DNA from: an uncultured Pseudorhodobacter sp.
GTDB lineage: Bacteria; Pseudomonadota; Alphaproteobacteria; Rhodobacterales; Rhodobacteraceae
Assembly: GCA_937910975.1 (NCBI GenBank)
Contig: CALEMZ010000032.1
Coordinates: 1 to 12,333 of the forward strand
Direction: 5' to 3'
DNA: 12,333 nucleotides
The notes under the pieces are model-generated. The model saw nothing but the letters and a program-made list of their open reading frames with translations, made no database searches and was not told where the DNA came from. A program made the translations under genes and the position numbers. Below, piece by piece: positions 1-7,335 of the stretch (the stretch's first letter is position 1; each line of letters begins with the position of its first letter).

Positions 1-20
1 CGACAGGGAGAGATTGAGAC

Positions 21-1400
21 ATGCCGGGAAATCTGAGCTTTGACGCCTTGAAAGACGCCGCAACCAAGGGTGAGATTGATACCGTTTTGGTTGCTGGCAT
101 TGATATGCAGGGGCGCTTGATGGGCAAACGCTTTCATGTGCAAAATTTTCTGGACACAAGCTGGCAGGAAACTCATTGCTGCAACTATCTCCTCGCCACC
201 GATATGGAGATGAACACCGTGCAGGGCTATAAATCCACCTCATGGGAGGCGGGCTATGGCGATTACGTGATGAAAGCCGATCTGGCCACCCTGCGCCGTA
301 TTCCGTGGCTGGAAGGCACCGCACTGGTGCTGTGCGATCTGCTTGATCATCACACCCACGCCCCCGTCCCCCATTCCCCCCGCGCCGTGCTGAAACGCCA
401 GGTCGCGCGCGCCAAGGAGATGGGCTTTGATGTGATGATGGCGACGGAACTGGAATTCTATCTATTTACGAACTCCTACGATTCCTTGCGTGAAAGCTTC
501 CAGCGCACCGGCCAACTGCGCGACTTGCAAACCATATCCGCGCATAACGAAGATTACGCCCTGTTCCAGACCACCAAAGAAGAAGACGTCATGCGCGCCC
601 TGCGCAACGGTCTTTATGGCGCGGGCATCCCGGTGGAATGTTCCAAGGGTGAGGCAGATGCGGGCCAGGAAGAGATCAACATCCGCTATTCCGATGCGCT
701 TGATACAGCAGACAATCACGTCATCACCAAGCAGGCCACCAAGGAAATCGCATGGTCCAAGGGCCGCTCTGTTACCTTCATGGCAAAGTATGATCACCGC
801 CGCGCAGGGTCCTCCAGCCATGTTCACCAGTCGCTTTGGTCCGGCGGCACCCCCGTATTTCAAGATACGGCTGATGCGCATGGCATGTCTGCCACCATGA
901 AACATTTTCTGGCGGGCCAATTGGCCCATATAGGCGACATCACGGCCTTTCTCGCGCCCTATGTGAACAGCTACAAGCGTTTTACTGTCGGCATGTTCGC
1001 CCCCACCAAAGCAGTCTGGAGCCGGGATAACCGCACCGCAGGCTTCCGGGTTTGCGGCGAAGGCACCAAGGGCGTGCGGGTGGAGTGTCGCATTGGCGGC
1101 GCTGATCTGAACCCTTATATGGCGATGGCAGCCTTGCTTGCCGCAGGCCTTGACGGGATTGAAAAAAAGATGCCGCTGGAGCCGGAAATGAAGGGCGATA
1201 TGTACCAATCCGAAGGCGCACGCACGATCCCCGGCACCCTGCGCGAGGCCGCCGTCAAGATGCATGGTTCTGCCATGTTGCGCGCAGCCTTCGGCGCTGA
1301 TGTGATCGACCATTATCACCATGCCGCTATGTGGGAAGTTTCCGAGCATGACCGCGTGGTCACGGATTTTGAGCTCAATCGGTTGATGGAACGCGCCTAA
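21..1400 (+). CDS. Glutamine-synthetase-family gamma-glutamyl-amine ligase
   Basis: A 459-residue protein with the full glutamine synthetase (GS) fold, close to the usual 450-470. It should form a gamma-glutamyl amide from glutamate, ATP and an amine in the cytoplasm. Visible motifs are the metal-binding ELEF (143-146), GQEEINIRY (215-223), HVHQSLW (267-273), NSYKRF (316-321), NRT (337-339) and the RVECR...NPY block (353-366). In true GS the flap reads G-Y-E-A-P, with Glu327 (Salmonella) deprotonating ammonium. Here it reads GMFAP (324-328) with Phe326, and the FDGSS ammonium-site motif is also absent. Such changes occur in amine-using relatives such as the gamma-glutamylmethylamide synthetase and IpuC types. 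An AGGGAG ribosome site (5-10) precedes the ATG. The downstream alcohol and aldehyde dehydrogenases favour an amino-alcohol substrate such as ethanolamine. The family call is firm; the substrate is inferred. Confidence 0.9.
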   Translation: MPGNLSFDALKDAATKGEIDTVLVAGIDMQGRLMGKRFHVQNFLDTSWQETHCCNYLLATDMEMNTVQGYKSTSWEAGYGDYVMKADLATLRRIPWLEGTALVLCDLLDHHTHAPVPHSPRAVLKRQVARAKEMGFDVMMATELEFYLFTNSYDSLRESFQRTGQLRDLQTISAHNEDYALFQTTKEEDVMRALRNGLYGAGIPVECSKGEADAGQEEINIRYSDALDTADNHVITKQATKEIAWSKGRSVTFMAKYDHRRAGSSSHVHQSLWSGGTPVFQDTADAHGMSATMKHFLAGQLAHIGDITAFLAPYVNSYKRFTVGMFAPTKAVWSRDNRTAGFRVCGEGTKGVRVECRIGGADLNPYMAMAALLAAGLDGIEKKMPLEPEMKGDMYQSEGARTIPGTLREAAVKMHGSAMLRAAFGADVIDHYHHAAMWEVSEHDRVVTDFELNRLMERA

Positions 1401-1401
1401 C

Positions 1402-1642
1402 ATGATCCACGCCATCGACCATCCGGCGCTAACCGCCCGCTCGCCCGAAGCGTCGGTTGTGCTTTATGGTCGTGCTGCTTGGGCTGGCCACCCCTCGCTT
1501 TGGCGAGGGGCTTGCCATTGTCGAGGGTCCGGTGCAAATACCCGGCGCGCGTGAGCCCATCACATCCGTGTATTTCAACGACCCATATGGAAGTCTGATC
1601 GAAATGAGCCGGTATGACGGGCCGGCACCGAACGCCTCATGA
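1402..1642 (+). pseudogene. Broken VOC (glyoxalase-fold) family gene
   Basis: An ATG two bases after the ligase stop opens a frame beginning MIHAIDHPALTA and continuing to about EASVVLYGR (near 1475). This resembles the N-terminus of VOC-family metalloenzymes, with the His7 metal ligand. The frame then loses similarity and stops. A second frame, shifted and readable from about 1503, gives GLAIVEGPVQIPGAREPI and then SVYFNDPYGSLIEMSRY, a typical VOC C-terminus with its metal-ligand Glu. The two halves total about 80 codons, against roughly 130 for an intact gene. The middle is therefore deleted and the reading frame broken. A TTG at 1457 could start a 61-residue peptide, but this would lack half of the fold. 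The remnant still sits tightly between two operon genes, so an intact copy probably once belonged to the pathway. Its ancestral substrate cannot be told. Confidence 0.75.
1491..1510. repeat. Perfect 8-bp hairpin in the VOC remnant
   Basis: CCCCTCGC (1491-1498), loop TTTG (1499-1502), GCGAGGGG (1503-1510). It sits in the zone where the VOC reading frame breaks. No T-run follows, so it is not a standard terminator. It could be a deletion-junction scar or an mRNA-stabilising stem behind the ligase gene. Confidence 0.6.
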
Positions 1643-1649
1643 GGATAAA

Positions 1650-3038
1650 ATGACCAAACCGATTGCCCTGATCTCTCCCGTTGATGGCAGCACTTATGCC
1701 ACCCGCACGCCCCTGACGCAGGTTGAAGCCCTTGCCGCCACCGCCCGCGCCCGCGCCGCGCAAAAACCATGGGCCGCACGCCCACTGGCGGAACGGATTG
1801 CACTGGTAAAGGCCGGCGTCGCCAATCTTGACAAGGTCAAGGATAAGCTGGTCGAGGAACTCGCCTGGCAAATGGGGCGCCCCACGCGTTATGGCGGCGA
1901 GTTTGGCGGCGTGCATGATCGCACCAATTATATGGCCGAGATTGCCGCAAAAACCCTTGCACCTGAAGTGGTCGAAGACAGCGCCACCTTCTCCCGCCAG
2001 ATTGCGCGGGAAGCGGTCGGCGTGGTGTTTATCGTCGCCCCGTGGAACTACCCTTACCTCACCACGATCAACACATTGGCCCCTGCGCTGATCGCGGGCA
2101 ACACCGTGATACTGAAACACGCCAGCCAAACCCTGCTAGTTGGTGAGCGGTTGGCCGAGGCGTTTCATGCTGCGGGCATCCCTGCTGACGTCTTCCAAAA
2201 CGTGGTGTTGGACCACGCCACAACTGAACATCTTATCCAAAACCGCGCCTTCAACTTTGTGAACTTCACCGGCTCTGTCGGTGGCGGCATCGCGATGGAA
2301 AAGGCGGCGGCAGGCACCTTCACCGGGCTTGGGCTGGAGTTGGGCGGCAAAGATCCTGGCTATGTACGCGCCGATGCCGATCTCGACGCCGCCGTCGATA
2401 GTTTGATGGATGGCGCGATGTTTAACGCGGGCCAATGCTGCTGCGGGATTGAACGTATTTATGTTCATGAAAGCCTCTATGACGCTTTCGTAGAAAAATC
2501 TGTGGCTTGGGTGAAAGGGCTGGTGCTGGGCAACCCGTTTGACGCCGCCACCACCATCGGCCCCATGGCGAACAAACGTTTCGCCGCCGTGGTCCGCGCC
2601 CAAGTGGCCGAGGCCGTGGCCGCTGGTGCCACCCCGCTGATCGATCCGGCCTTGTTCCCGGCTGATGATGGCGGTGCCTATCTTGCCCCGCAGATCCTAG
2701 TCAATGTCGATCACTCGATGCGTGTGATGATGGAAGAAAGCTTTGGCCCTGTTGTCGGAATTATGAAGGTTTCCGGCGATGATGAAGCGATTGCCTTTAT
2801 GAATGACAGCCCCTATGGCCTGACATGTTCGATTTGGACAAAAGATGTCGAAGCCGCCTCCGCCATTGGCGCGCAGGTCGAGACTGGCACCGTTTTCATG
2901 AACCGCTGTGATTATCTGGACCCGGCGCTGTGCTGGACCGGCTGCAAAGACACCGGGCGCGGTGGCTCTCTGTCCTATCTCGGGTTCCATTCGGTCACCC
3001 GCCCCAAATCCTACCATCTCAAGAAGGTGACGAAATGA
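1650..3038 (+). CDS. NAD(P)-dependent aldehyde dehydrogenase
   Basis: A 462-residue aldehyde dehydrogenase superfamily enzyme that oxidises an aldehyde to the acid in the cytoplasm. PWNYP (131-135) carries the oxyanion Asn133. FTGSV (206-210) is part of the cofactor-binding region, LELGGKDP (229-236) holds general-base Glu230, and NAGQCCC (259-265) has catalytic Cys264 by analogy to the usual G-Q-x-C. EESFGPVVG follows at 362-370. The run of three active-site cysteines is uncommon. The start at 1650 is chosen because GAGG (1641-1644) lies 5 nt upstream and family similarity begins with MTKPIALISPVDG; an in-frame start at 1614 would add 12 unrelated residues and lie inside the VOC remnant. The stop overlaps the next start as ATGA, indicating translational coupling. 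In context the substrate is probably a gamma-glutamyl-amino aldehyde made by the neighbouring alcohol dehydrogenase. This is inferred. Confidence 0.93.
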   Translation: MTKPIALISPVDGSTYATRTPLTQVEALAATARARAAQKPWAARPLAERIALVKAGVANLDKVKDKLVEELAWQMGRPTRYGGEFGGVHDRTNYMAEIAAKTLAPEVVEDSATFSRQIAREAVGVVFIVAPWNYPYLTTINTLAPALIAGNTVILKHASQTLLVGERLAEAFHAAGIPADVFQNVVLDHATTEHLIQNRAFNFVNFTGSVGGGIAMEKAAAGTFTGLGLELGGKDPGYVRADADLDAAVDSLMDGAMFNAGQCCCGIERIYVHESLYDAFVEKSVAWVKGLVLGNPFDAATTIGPMANKRFAAVVRAQVAEAVAAGATPLIDPALFPADDGGAYLAPQILVNVDHSMRVMMEESFGPVVGIMKVSGDDEAIAFMNDSPYGLTCSIWTKDVEAASAIGAQVETGTVFMNRCDYLDPALCWTGCKDTGRGGSLSYLGFHSVTRPKSYHLKKVTK

Positions 3039-4195
3039 GCCACTCTGTCCCCAATCGCAACTGGTCTTACCCCACCGCAATCAAATTCGGCGTGGGCCGA
3101 ATTGCCGAACTGGCCGAGCATTGCAAAGCCGCAGGTGTCACCAAGCCTTTGCTGGTGACCGACAAGGCCTTGGCCAGCTTGCCGATTACCGCCGCAGCGC
3201 TTGATGCGCTGGACGCGGCGGGCCTTGGCCGTGCCGTATTCTCTGAGGTTGATCCGAACCCGAATGAGATCAATATGGCCGATGGCATCAAGGCCTATCT
3301 GGCCGGGGGCCATGATGGCGTGATCTGTTTTGGCGGCGGCTCCGCGCTGGATCTGGGCAAGATGATCGCCCTGATGGCGCATCAAAAGCCTGCGCTTTCT
3401 GTCTGGGAACTGGAGGATATCGACGATTGGTACACCCGCGCCGACAGTGCCGCGATTGCACCAATTATCGCGGTGCCGACCACAGCAGGCACAGGGTCTG
3501 AGGTTGGCCGTGCAGGGGTTCTGACCAATTCCGCCACCCATAAGAAAAAGATCATCTTTCACCCCAAACTGCTGCCCGTGGTTACGATCTGCGACCCGGC
3601 CCTGACCGTTGGCATGCCGAAGTTCATCACCGCCGGCACCGGGATGGATGCGCTCGCCCATTGTCTGGAGGCCTATTGCAGCCCCTTCTACCACCCGATG
3701 AGCCAAGGCATCGCCTTGGAAGGCATGCGGTTGGTGTTTGAGAACCTGCCGCTGGTCTATGCTGACCCCAACAATCTTGATGCGCGCGCACATATGATGT
3801 CGGCGGCGGCGATGGGGGCGGTGGCCTTCCAAAAAGGCCTCGGCGCCATCCACAGCCTGAGCCACCCGGTCGGCGCCGTTTACGGCACCCATCATGGCAC
3901 CACCAATGCGGTCGTGATGCCGATGGTACTCGATTTTAACCGCCATGCCATTGAAGACCGGATCGAAGCTGCCGCGCGCTATCTGGCCATCCGCGGCGGG
4001 TTTGATGGGTTTAGGGAAGCGGTGATGGACCTGCGCGCGGCGCTGGGAATTCCGGAAAACCTGACGGCGATGGGGGTTGATGCCGCCCGTCTGGATGAGC
4101 TGACAGAAATGGCACTGGAGGACCCGTCTTGCGGCGGCAACCCGGTGGTAATGACCCGCGAAAACACCCGTGCGTTGTTTGAGAGCTGCATGTAA
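3035..4195 (+). CDS. Iron-containing (group III) alcohol dehydrogenase
   Basis: A 386-residue protein of the Fe-ADH family (FucO, EutG and 1,3-propanediol dehydrogenase relatives), at the usual length. It interconverts an alcohol and its aldehyde with NAD(P) in the cytoplasm. The Rossmann-like domain carries FGGGSALDLGK (99-109) and VPTTAGTGSEV (147-157). The expected metal ligands are all present: Asp205 and His209 in GMDALAHCLEAY, His273 in IHSLSHP, and His287 in YGTHHG. The start is the ATG of an ATGA overlap with the aldehyde dehydrogenase stop. A longer in-frame start exists at 2930 but would run inside that gene. The pairing with an aldehyde dehydrogenase directly downstream of a gamma-glutamyl ligase fits two-step oxidation of a gamma-glutamylated amino alcohol. 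Whether it works in the oxidative direction is inferred from this context. Confidence 0.93.
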   Translation: MSHSVPNRNWSYPTAIKFGVGRIAELAEHCKAAGVTKPLLVTDKALASLPITAAALDALDAAGLGRAVFSEVDPNPNEINMADGIKAYLAGGHDGVICFGGGSALDLGKMIALMAHQKPALSVWELEDIDDWYTRADSAAIAPIIAVPTTAGTGSEVGRAGVLTNSATHKKKIIFHPKLLPVVTICDPALTVGMPKFITAGTGMDALAHCLEAYCSPFYHPMSQGIALEGMRLVFENLPLVYADPNNLDARAHMMSAAAMGAVAFQKGLGAIHSLSHPVGAVYGTHHGTTNAVVMPMVLDFNRHAIEDRIEAAARYLAIRGGFDGFREAVMDLRAALGIPENLTAMGVDAARLDELTEMALEDPSCGGNPVVMTRENTRALFESCM

Positions 4196-4201
4196 GCACA
4201 C

Positions 4202-4219
4202 CGCGCCCTTAAAGGCGCG
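4202..4219. repeat. Short hairpin between two operon genes
   Basis: CGCGCC (4202-4207), loop CTTAAA, GGCGCG (4214-4219). It lies in the 39-bp gap before the FAD oxidoreductase, just ahead of its purine-rich leader. No T-tract follows. It could be an mRNA-processing or partial attenuation stem, or may have no function. Confidence 0.4.
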
Positions 4220-4234
4220 AGATTGGGGGCGGGC

Positions 4235-5473
4235 GTGACACAGGGAACCGAGATTGCCGTTATTGGCGCAGGGGTGATCGGGCTTGCGATCGCCCATCGC
4301 TTGGCAACCGAAGGCCAGGAGGTCGTGCTGATCGACCCGGCCGCCCCCGGCTCCGGCGCGTCTTTTGGCAATGCGGGCACGATAGCCGATTATGCGGTGC
4401 AACCCGTCGGCACCCCGGATGTATTGCGGGCCTTGCCGTCGCTGCTGTTTGATCGGAACTCCCCGCTCTCGATCCGCCGGGCGGCGTTGCCAAGCCTCGC
4501 CCCGTGGTTGCTGCGCTTTGCCCGCCAGTCCTTGCCCGGTGCCGCGCGGCGCAATGCGCAGGCGATTGCGGGCCTGATGGCCGGGGCTTTGCCGGGCTGG
4601 GAGGCCTTGGCGTCCGAGGTGGGCGGCGAGGCGTTGATGCAGCGCAGGGGCTGCTTCTATCTTTATGAGACACAAGCCGGGTTCGACGCCGCGCAGCGGG
4701 ATCTGGCGTTCCGGCGCGGGCTTGGGGTTTCGGTTGAGATGCTCAGCCGGGACGAGGTTGCCACAATGGAGCCGGGGCTGCCCGAGATGCCCGGCGGGGG
4801 CGCATATTTCCCCAAGGCCGTGTTTTTTGTCGATCCGGGGCGGATGGTCGGGCTGCTGGCGCAAGCCGCTTTTGCGGCGGGGGCCGGACAAATTGCAGCG
4901 CGGGTGGATCGGTTGGTGCGGTTCTCAGGCGGGGTGCGGCTGACCGGGCCGGGGCTGGATTTGACCGCGCGGCGGGTCGTAATCGCGGCGGGGGCGCATT
5001 CAAAAGAGCTGGCGCGGCAGGCGGGGGACCGGGTGCCGCTGGATACCGAGCGCGGCTATCATGTGGAGTGGGATATGGATGCCCCGCGCCTGACCCGGCC
5101 TTGCTGCCCGACCTCTCGAGGGTTCTATATGTGCCCGATGACGGGGCGGTTGCGAGTGGCGGGGACGGTGGAATTGGGCGGGCTTGCGGCCCCTGCGTCG
5201 CGGCATCGGATTGAGAAGCTGATCGAGGGGGCGCGGGCCTTTTTCCCCGATCTTGGCCCCCCGGATCGTGACTGGATGGGCTTTCGCCCCTCGCTGCCCG
5301 ACAGCCTGCCTGTAATCGGACCAAGCCGGGGCGGGGCAGAGGTTATCCATGCATTCGGGCACGGCCATGTGGGACTTACCTTGGCCCCGGTGACGGCGGG
5401 GTTGGTGGCTGATCTGATGGCTGGACGCGCGCCGGGCGTGGAGATTGAACCCTGCCTGCCGACTCGTTTTTAA
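4235..5473 (+). CDS. DadA-like FAD-dependent amino-acid oxidoreductase
   Basis: A 412-residue flavoprotein of the DAO fold (D-amino acid dehydrogenase DadA, glycine oxidase, sarcosine oxidase). Such enzymes oxidatively deaminate amino acids and pass electrons to oxygen or the quinone pool. The N-terminal dinucleotide motif is GAGVIG (11-16), with Asp34 in VLIDP expected to bind the FAD ribose. Substrate-domain signatures include GYHVEW (274-279), RVAGTVELGG (307-316), the DadA-like GFRPSLPDSLPVIG (349-362) and HAFGHGHVGLTLAP (372-385). GTG at 4235 is preferred because the FAD motif then starts about ten residues in, as is usual. TTG at 4223 would add four residues. The ribosome site is a poor G-rich stretch. 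Being last in the operon, it probably oxidises the amino acid freed from the gamma-glutamyl product. Glycine and alanine are plausible substrates, but nothing in the sequence fixes this. Confidence 0.85.
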   Translation: MTQGTEIAVIGAGVIGLAIAHRLATEGQEVVLIDPAAPGSGASFGNAGTIADYAVQPVGTPDVLRALPSLLFDRNSPLSIRRAALPSLAPWLLRFARQSLPGAARRNAQAIAGLMAGALPGWEALASEVGGEALMQRRGCFYLYETQAGFDAAQRDLAFRRGLGVSVEMLSRDEVATMEPGLPEMPGGGAYFPKAVFFVDPGRMVGLLAQAAFAAGAGQIAARVDRLVRFSGGVRLTGPGLDLTARRVVIAAGAHSKELARQAGDRVPLDTERGYHVEWDMDAPRLTRPCCPTSRGFYMCPMTGRLRVAGTVELGGLAAPASRHRIEKLIEGARAFFPDLGPPDRDWMGFRPSLPDSLPVIGPSRGGAEVIHAFGHGHVGLTLAPVTAGLVADLMAGRAPGVEIEPCLPTRF

Positions 5474-5519
5474 GCGCCGGCGCGTGGATGTAACCCAAGT
5501 GAAGCCCAGTTCATAACCT

Positions 5520-5551
5520 TCAGAAGGACCGTTTTGATCTTTTCCTTCTGA
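5520..5551. terminator. Candidate bidirectional hairpin between convergent genes
   Basis: TCAGAAGGA (5520-5528) pairs perfectly over 9 bp with TCCTTCTGA (5543-5551) across a 14-nt loop. It lies in the 135-bp gap where the catabolic operon and the hydroxyacid dehydrogenase converge, the expected place for a shared terminator. Neither side has a clean T-tract, so intrinsic termination is uncertain. Confidence 0.4.
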
Positions 5552-5608
5552 CCTGAAAAAGTATCCATTGCGCCGAATTTGCTGTTGGCAGAGGCAATTT
5601 GTCGCCCC

Positions 5609-6595
5609 TTAAAACATCCCCGGCACGACCAGATCCGGGGGTCTGTGCCCGTCTGCAAACGTCTTGATGTTGATGATAACCTTCTCGCCCATCTCCAGCC
5701 GGCCCTCGACCGTGGCGGAACCCATATGAGGCAGAAGCACAACATTGGGCAGCTCACGCAGGCGAGGGTTAATCTCATGCCCATGCTCAAACACATCCAG
5801 CCCTGCGCCTGCAAGTTCGCCTGTGCGCAGGCCGCGGGTCAGGGCGTTTTCGTCGATCACTTCGCCGCGTGAGGTATTTACGATCACGGCGCTGGGTTTC
5901 ATCAGTTTCAGCCGCCGCGCGTTCATCAGATGGAAGGTGGAGGGCGTGTGCGGGCAGTTGATGGAGATGATATCCATACGGCTGACCATCTGGTCGAGGC
6001 TTTCCCAATAGGTGGCGTCAAGATCCGCCTCGATTTCGGGGCGCAGGCGCTTGCGGTTATGGTAGTGGATTTGCATGCCAAAGGCCGCAGCACGCCGCGC
6101 CACCGCCTGCCCAATGCGCCCCATGCCAAGGATGCCAAGGCGGCGGCCACCGATGCGCCCGCCCAGATGCGCCATTGGCGCCCAGCCCTGCCAACGGCCC
6201 GCCTGCATCTCGGCCAGACCTTCGGGGATTTTGCGGGTGACGGCGAGAATCAGCGCCAGTGTCATATCAGCAGTGTCTTCGGTCACCACGCCCGGCGTGT
6301 TGGAGACAAGGATGCCGCGTTGGCGCGCCGTGGCCACGTCGATATGGTCCACCCCCGCGCCATAATTGGCGATGAGTTTCAACTTTTCACCGGCTTGCGC
6401 CAGCAGGTTTGCGTCAATCTGGTCGGTGACGCAGGGCACCAGCACATCAGCGCGGCGCATTGCCGCGCCCAGCTCTTCGCGGGTCATGCGGGTGTCAGGG
6501 TCGCGCAGCTCCACGTCGAAGAGTTCCTTCATCCGGGTTTCAACCGATTCTGGAAGGCGTCGCGTGACAACAACACTTAGGCGTGGTGCAGGCAT
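5609..6595 (-). CDS. D-isomer-specific 2-hydroxyacid dehydrogenase
   Basis: A 328-residue NAD(P)-dependent enzyme of the glyoxylate/hydroxypyruvate reductase and D-glycerate dehydrogenase group. It would reduce a 2-keto acid to the D-2-hydroxy acid. NYGAGVDHID (77-86) precedes the cofactor motif GMGRIG (157-162). TSRG (241-244) gives substrate-binding Arg243 and LLPHMGSAT (287-295) gives catalytic His290. In typical members such as P. horikoshii glyoxylate reductase, the catalytic Glu lies 29 residues after the Arg, in DVFEEEP. Here that position is Gly272 within DVFEHGHE; Glu270 and Glu274 flank it. The start is supported by GGGGA about 7 nt upstream of the ATG. It is convergent with the catabolic operon and divergent from the SH3 gene. 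It could reduce glyoxylate formed from glycine by the neighbouring flavoprotein, but the opposite orientation makes that link weak. Confidence 0.88.
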   Translation of the reverse strand: MPAPRLSVVVTRRLPESVETRMKELFDVELRDPDTRMTREELGAAMRRADVLVPCVTDQIDANLLAQAGEKLKLIANYGAGVDHIDVATARQRGILVSNTPGVVTEDTADMTLALILAVTRKIPEGLAEMQAGRWQGWAPMAHLGGRIGGRRLGILGMGRIGQAVARRAAAFGMQIHYHNRKRLRPEIEADLDATYWESLDQMVSRMDIISINCPHTPSTFHLMNARRLKLMKPSAVIVNTSRGEVIDENALTRGLRTGELAGAGLDVFEHGHEINPRLRELPNVVLLPHMGSATVEGRLEMGEKVIINIKTFADGHRPPDLVVPGMF

Positions 6596-6743
6596 GAATA
6601 TCCCCGATTCACTTTCAAATCATGTGCGTTAGTGGCAAGGTGCCGGGAAGCGGGGTGAGGTACAAGCCCCGGAACGCGATGCAAGGGCAACAAAGACGGA
6701 TGACGGCTCCGCGTATGGGGTCGCGCCGAGGATTACGGGCGGA
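6596..6743. other. Divergent intergenic region
   Basis: These 148 bp must hold the promoters of the hydroxyacid dehydrogenase (leftward) and the SH3 protein (rightward). I see no pair of -35 and -10 boxes good enough to call and no strong inverted repeat. The GGGGA ribosome site of the leftward gene lies at its left edge. Confidence 0.5.
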
Positions 6744-7283
6744 ATGGTGATGCGGGCGGCAGGTTTGAGGGCAGCGGGTGTGGCGCTGGCGATATTGATA
6801 GCATTTGCAGGACCGGGGGTAGCCCAAACCCCCGAGCCAGAAAACCCTGAGCAGGTGCGCGGCGCGGTGACCAACCTGCCCTTGCCGCGCTATGTGACGC
6901 TGAAGACCAATGAGGGCAATGCACGGCGCGGGCCCGGTTTGACGCACCGGATTGACTGGGTGTTCAGGCGGGCGGGGATGCCGCTGCGTGTGACGGCGGA
7001 ATATGAGAATTGGCGGCGGATCGAAGATGCTGAAGGCGCGGGGGGATGGGTGCATTATTCGCTACTGTCGGGCAGCCGCTCGGTTCTGGTAACGGATGCG
7101 ATGCTAGACTTGCGGGCCACGCCCTTACCCGAGGGCGCGATGGTGTTGCGCGCAGAAGCGGGCGTGATCGCGCGGCTTATGGAGTGCCAACCCGCATGGT
7201 GCCGGTTGAACCTTGGTAGCGCCAAAGGCTGGGCGCCGAAATCCGCCCTTTGGGGAGTCGACCCGGAAGAAACCTTCGAATAA
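6744..7283 (+). CDS. Exported SH3-domain protein
   Basis: A 179-residue protein with a signal peptide. A basic N-terminus is followed by a hydrophobic stretch (about 12-24) and a VAQ-like cleavage site near residue 27, so the mature protein should be periplasmic. A Pro/Glu-rich linker follows. Two bacterial SH3-like units can then be seen. The first (about 50-110) has YVTLKTNEGNARRGPG and WRRI...GGWVHYSLLSG. The second (about 115-175) has LDLRATP, AWCRLNLGSAKGWAPKSALWG. Such domains bind peptidoglycan or other envelope ligands in characterised proteins, but no enzyme domain is attached here. The ATG at 6744 is the first plausible start; GTG 6747 and ATG 6750 are alternatives, with only a weak GGGCGG upstream. 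It is 52 bp before the cation transporter and probably cotranscribed with it. The precise role is unknown. Confidence 0.85.
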   Translation: MVMRAAGLRAAGVALAILIAFAGPGVAQTPEPENPEQVRGAVTNLPLPRYVTLKTNEGNARRGPGLTHRIDWVFRRAGMPLRVTAEYENWRRIEDAEGAGGWVHYSLLSGSRSVLVTDAMLDLRATPLPEGAMVLRAEAGVIARLMECQPAWCRLNLGSAKGWAPKSALWGVDPEETFE

Positions 7284-7335
7284 ACCCGTAATTATCGGAG
7301 CGATTGCCCGTTTAACCGCAGAGAATAGACCCACG

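Noticed and set aside
462..1415. A 317-codon open frame on the minus strand
   Set aside because: It is antisense to the GS-family gene and shows no family motif.
3011..4891. A 626-codon open frame on the minus strand
   Set aside because: It lies antisense to the alcohol dehydrogenase and FAD oxidoreductase genes, which carry full family motifs. Its translation is rich in Arg, His and Gln with no recognisable domain, as expected for a GC-rich shadow frame.
5470..5814. A minus-strand frame across the gap after the FAD gene
   Set aside because: Most of it shadows the hydroxyacid dehydrogenase in another frame. The part in the gap has no start with a ribosome site and no motif I recognise.
7213..7335. 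Longer N-terminus for the cation transporter
   Set aside because: It would overlap the SH3 gene by 71 bp and add 41 residues not matching FieF, while ATG 7336 gives the family length and residue spacing.
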